Source of the DNA: Monodelphis domestica
Taxonomy: Eukaryota; Chordata; Mammalia; Didelphimorphia; Didelphidae
Reading direction: 5' to 3'
DNA length: 64,000 nt
NCBI RefSeq assembly: GCF_027887165.1
Contig: NC_077227.1
Location: forward strand, 80,100,430 to 80,164,429
This document shows positions 60,200 through 64,000 of this stretch, piece by piece. The position numbers and the translations under genes were made by a program. The number at the start of each line of letters is the position of its first letter. Position 1 is the first letter of the stretch. Below the pieces are notes generated by a model. That model did no database searches and was not told the DNA's origin. It saw only the letters and a list, made by a program, of their open reading frames with translations.

Positions 60200-60442
60200 G
60201 TAAGGGGAGGGAAAGGGAGAAAAATAAGGATTTATTTAGCACCTTCTATGTTCCAGGCACTATATGAAGTGTTTTACAAATATTATATCATCTGATCGTT
60301 ATAACCAATTCTGGGAGGTAGGCAGACAGAAGTTAAGTGATTTGTCCAGGATCACATTTTTTTTTCAGGCTATATTTGAACTCACCTCTTCCTGACTCTA
60401 GGCTCAGCACTCTAGACTGACACCATCTAGCTGCTTCTGCTT
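60200..60442 (-). mobile_element. MAR1-type CORE-SINE, antisense
   Basis: 'ggatttatttagcaccttct', 'agtgatttgtccaggatcac' and 'tgaactcacctcttcctgac' are MAR1 in reverse; it ends 'ccatctagctgctt'. Confidence 0.7.
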
Positions 60443-60879
60443 CTTGGCTCCATGATTTCTAAGTTCTCTTCCAGCTCTGATGTTCTACAGTTCTATAAGC
60501 GGTAATACCATGGCTTTGTATGGCATTTCTATTATGCCAAAGTCTACATATTTGTTTCTCTATTCCAATTGCCACCCCCCCCCTTATTTTTTGAGAAGTG
60601 TGGACTCAGAACTGCTATTTTCCCAGCTGATCAGATAGAAAAAAGTAACCAAAATATTCATGAGACCATGTTGGCCAGACTTTCAAGACACCATTCATTT
60701 CCACATAGAATGTCTAGAATACAGTAGATTTGAAACCTGCATGTGGCAACAAGAAAAATGAAGCATAAAAATAAGTAGAGAAAAGAATCAGAAATAAGGA
60801 AAGTCAGCTGAGATAAAACAACTTGATCCTTTCTATGGTCTGGGATCTTGGAGGTGGAGTGTACAGTTGAGTTAGCAGA
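60443..60879. other. unique DNA
   Basis: Nothing recognised. Confidence 0.35.
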
Positions 60880-61095
60880 TTGGTATGAAAAAGTCTTGGA
60901 GTTAGCATCACGGAACTGAAGTTTGTATGCTACTCTCTTCTAAGTCTGTGACTTGGGCAAGAACTTTGGTGTCTTTGGACCTCACTTTCTTTGTCCACAA
61001 AATGGCAGTTGTTACCATATGACTATATGACTTAAAAGGTCCACTCCAGTTCAAAATTTATAACCTTAAATCCTATGAACCTATGATCTTGATCC
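60880..61095 (+). mobile_element. MIR-type SINE
   Basis: 'ctgtgacttgggcaagaact', 'tggacctcactttctttgtc', 'aaaatggcagttgttaccat' and 'aatcctatgaacctatgatc' are in the order of a MIR-related marsupial SINE. Old. Confidence 0.5.
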
Positions 61096-61305
61096 AATCC
61101 CTGTGTGACTTTACCCAAGTTATCCTTAACTTCTCTCAGTTTTTCTTCATCTATTATAAGATGGATATAATAACAAACTGATCTAGGAACAATGTCTTAA
61201 CTTTGGAGAAATAGTAGGTGGGTGGGAAGAAAAAATAATGACATATAGATGAAAGTTAGGCTTGATTATTACTCCTAATCCATTTCCTTAGAGAGACCTT
61301 AGGAA

Positions 61306-61484
61306 AGGGCAGCTAGGTGGCTCGGCAGATAGAGAGCCAGGCCTGAAGACAGAGTTCAAACATGGGTTCAAATCTACTCTCAGGCACTTCCTAGCTGCAT
61401 GATCCTGGTCACTTAATTCCAATTGCTGAGCCCTTACTTGTACTCTAGCCCTTAGAACAGATACTTAGTATCAATGTCAAGACA
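61306..61484 (+). mobile_element. tRNA-like SINE
   Basis: 'gggcagctaggtggctcggc', 'gagagccaggcctgaagaca', 'ggcacttcctagctgcatga' and 'tagtatcaatgtcaagacag' give the full order of the SINE. Its tail, normally 'agaaggtaagggttt', has grown into the array that follows. Confidence 0.8.
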
Positions 61485-61645
61485 GGAAGGAAGGAAGGAA
61501 GGAAGGAAGGAAGGAAGGAAGGAAGGAAGGAAGGAAGGAAGGAAGGAAGGAAGGAAGGAAGGAAGGAAGGAAGGAAGGAAGGAAGGAAGGAAGGAAGGAA
61601 GGAAGGAAGGAAGGAAGGAAGGAAGGAAGGAAGGAAGGAAGGAAG
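61485..61645. repeat. (GGAA)n array at a SINE tail
   Basis: About 40 uninterrupted GGAA units start exactly where the SINE would have 'gaaggtaagg', then a short (GAAA)n run follows at 61656-61680. The frames across it (KEGR or FLPS repeats) are not genes. Confidence 0.95.
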
Positions 61646-61834
61646 ACCTTTATTGAAAGAAAGAAAGAAAGAAAAAGAAAGGAAGGAAGAGTTTTTGTTC
61701 TATTCATTTTCCTAAAGGGAAAGGCCTGGAAAAAGTTTTAGCCTAGAGAAAAATATTGTTCCTTAGCAGTTCTTTTTAAAATTGAAGGTTACAAGAAATA
61801 GGCTTCAAGAATCTCCTTTTGGTAATTCTCTTTA

Positions 61835-62190
61835 TTTCTTCTATCAAATACATATGCTTCTTGGGATGTTTAATGCCTGCCTCACCATGCCTAAAATATT
61901 CTACCTCCTCATTTCTGCATCCTGACTTCTCTGGCTTCCTTCAAGACTCAACTTAAATCCCATTTTCTATGGGACAAGCCTTTCCCAACCCCTTTTAATT
62001 CTAGTATTTTCTCTTATTTCCCATTTATTCTATATATAGTTTGTTTGTCTAAATTTGTTTGCTTGTCTTCCACATTACCCTGTGAGCTCCTTCAGAGCAG
62101 AGATTATCCTTTGCATTTTTTTATTACCCCAGCTTAGCACAGTACCTGGTACTTAGTAGGTGTTTAATAAATGTTTATTGACTGACTGAT
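61835..62190 (+). mobile_element. L2 LINE 3' end
   Basis: 'tctggcttccttcaagactc', 'cttaaatcccattttctatg', 'ccctgtgagctccttcagag', 'cttagcacagtacctggtac' and 'taataaatgtttattgactg' are all L2 3'-end phrases in order. This is the best-kept L2 copy of the window. Confidence 0.75.
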
Positions 62191-63239
62191 TTTTTATTTT
62201 AGGACCTCAATTTTGTAACTGACACTCAGTAGTAAAATAAAGTGTTCTGATTAGTCCAAAATATGGAATTTTCTGTGTTTTGCTTTTATACAATACATGC
62301 AGCCAAATATTAGTTCTAGATGTTTATAGTATACCAAGCAACAATAGGACGGAGTCATTGCTTTGAACTGAGGATCACAAACTAAAGCAGTGAGTAGAAA
62401 CAAAACTCAATGCTCCAAAACACATCTGGGGTATTCCCAGGTCATTAGTGTGTATCAGGAAGCTAATGCCATAGTTTTCCTTACTTCTATTATGAATTCT
62501 ACTAATCACCTTTCCTTTCAGAAAACACAATTAGTAAAACCTTTCTTGCTATAAATTTGATCACTGAGAAATAACTGGATTTCATATCTGATGTTTTCTT
62601 GGGTGGCTCTAACTTAGCTGGAGAAGAAAAGCTTGTAAATAAAATATTTTGCAGACTTTAAAGTAGTCTATAACAGTCAATTACCATTTATGTGATTTTA
62701 ATAGGGTTAATTAGTAACATTAATATTATTAGAAGTTGGATTATTTGATGAAAAGACAATTCACTTAGTCAGAGGGGTCTGAGATATAAGGAAGTTTATG
62801 TGCTTCTGTTTCAAGAACAGTCTAGAAATACATGGAAAAGGCTAAGCATAAAGGGGCTAAACATCCTAAAGTGCAGGTAAAGTGTGACCTTGGTAGAAGA
62901 AGAGCAAGTATATTCCTATTGGGGGGGAGTGTTAAAAAGATAATTAAGTACTTCCTGAATAGTAGCTAGAAATGTTAGAATAGAAAGCATTAGAAAGTCT
63001 TGGTGAAGCTGAGAAGTTAGGAAATCAAACCAACCAACAGTTTACTGTTGACAGTTAACTAGTAGAAAAAAATTGCTATTTTAAATACTTACAGATTTAT
63101 CTTTTATCTTTTTAATTAACTTTAATAAAACTGGAATAATATTCATCTATTTTTCCTTAATATAGAATTATATTTTTTGGAGAAAAGGACAGCATAATGA
63201 TCACATATCCCTAATCTCACCTTTTAAAAAAGCCATAGA
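62191..63239. other. unique AT-rich DNA
   Basis: About 1 kb without a recognisable gene or repeat. Confidence 0.4.
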
Positions 63240-63412
63240 TGTTTAAGAAACATTGATTGTAGTCCCAACTGTGTAAACTAATTAGATAAGTGACTTGGGT
63301 CAAGCCATTAAATTCTCATGGTCTAAATTTTTTCATCTATAAAATAAGAGAATTGAACTAGATCATTTCTAAGTTCCTTTCAGCTCCAAAATTCAATTCT
63401 ACTCTAATCTGT
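63240..63412 (+). mobile_element. MIR-type SINE
   Basis: 'gtgacttgggtcaagccatt', 'ttttttcatctataaaataa', 'gagaattgaactagatcatt' and 'agttcctttcagctccaaaa' match the same SINE type as 60880-61095. Old. Confidence 0.5.
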
Positions 63413-63475
63413 GAAATTTCAGCAAAAATGGGTATCCACTGTTCACCTGCTGGCGATGGCTCAAAGTAGAGGCCC

Positions 63476-63662
63476 AGAGGCAGTTAGATGGTCCACTAGA
63501 TACAGAGCCAGGCCTAGAGAAAGGAAGTCATGGGTTTGAATCTAGTTTCCTAACTAGATTCTAACTGTGTGACCCCAGGCAAGTCACTTAACCCCAGTTG
63601 ACTAGCCTCTTTGCCTTGGAACCACTACATAGAATTGATTCTAAGACAGAACATAAGAATTG
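63476..63662 (+). mobile_element. tRNA-like SINE
   Basis: 'ggcagttagatggtccacta', 'agccaggcctagagaaagga', 'tgaccccaggcaagtcactt' and 'tgattctaagacagaacata' give the SINE order. More diverged than the copies at 3830 and 6011. Confidence 0.75.
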
Positions 63663-64000
63663 TTTTTTTTTGTTGTTTTTTTAAAAAATATAGACAGAGT
63701 ATCTAAGAATTCATTCATTAATTCAAGTCAGGCCCAATATTACCTACCATTTTAGGTGATGTACAATGTCATGATTACATCTTTATATTCAAATAACTTC
63801 AAATATTTCCTCCACATTGGAGGGATTAGTGTTTTTTCCAATTATTTTCAGACAGAAGTCATTTGATTGTTTACATAATCATACCCATATCTGGATGTGC
63901 TCTAATGGTTCTATCCTCCTCCTTAAGCATTTGCCTTAACTAATGGATACTAATTTGGATGTTCTATGATCATACTGGCTGTTAAACTGTCTCATAAGTG
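63663..64000. other. unique AT-rich DNA to window end
   Basis: Nothing recognised after the T-rich SINE tail. Confidence 0.35.

Overview
This is AT-rich, gene-poor vertebrate DNA, almost certainly from a marsupial. Three things point there: repeated copies of a tRNA-like SINE (a tRNA-like head opening near 'gggggcagctgggtggctca' and a tail ending 'gaaggtaagggttta'), many CORE-SINE copies of the MAR1/MIR type, and two nearly whole L1 elements whose ORF2 opens with [18 protein letters not shown]. Old L2 pieces are also common. I cannot fix the species. I see no intact host protein-coding gene; long open frames here are L1 ORFs, one retroviral fossil, or translated simple repeats.

Layout. 1-7.1 kb: unique AT-rich DNA with an L1 tail, an L2 3' end, two young SINEs with target-site duplications (TSDs), and older CORE-SINEs. 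7.2-8.05 kb: the only CpG-rich stretch, with ZNF143/THAP11-like, NRF1-like, ETS, GC-box and inverted CCAAT motifs and two good plus-strand splice donors; it is the best candidate for a real promoter and first exon. 8-20 kb: unique DNA, SINEs, an old L1 3' end, a long (TTCC)n array, a possible 79-bp MITE inside a SINE, and a 700-bp hAT transposon with exact 8-bp TSDs and a transposase remnant. 20.1-26.5 kb: a full-length L1 on plus (L1-A). 26.5-37.3 kb: L1 and L2 fragments, a tiny young L1 insertion, and a 550-bp GATA/GACA/GGCA/GGAT/GA array. 37.3-41.9 kb: three solo LTRs, one lodged inside a SINE.

42.5-55.4 kb is a nest of retroelements: the 5' half of an older L1 (L1-C, plus), joined abruptly to a broken class I-like endogenous retrovirus on minus, which was itself split by a second full-length L1 on minus (L1-B, 48321-54813) with a perfect 16-bp TSD. 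55.4-64 kb: L1 scraps, a roughly 1-kb solo LTR, an L2 reverse-transcriptase fragment interrupted by a short L1, more SINEs, a (GGAA)n array grown from a SINE tail, and another L2 3' end.

The elements do not act together. What the window offers is a layered record of insertions: L2, MIR and CORE-SINEs first; then LTR elements, the hAT and older L1s; then young L1s and tRNA-like SINEs. L1-A and L1-B each keep both ORFs apart from three nonsense codons, so they are recent but dead. I did not find a convincing new biological system. The most useful leads are the CpG island, the unlike 5' UTRs of the three L1s, the duplicated 5' UTR of L1-C, the 79-bp element and the nested retroelement block. All family calls are by eye, without alignment or database search.
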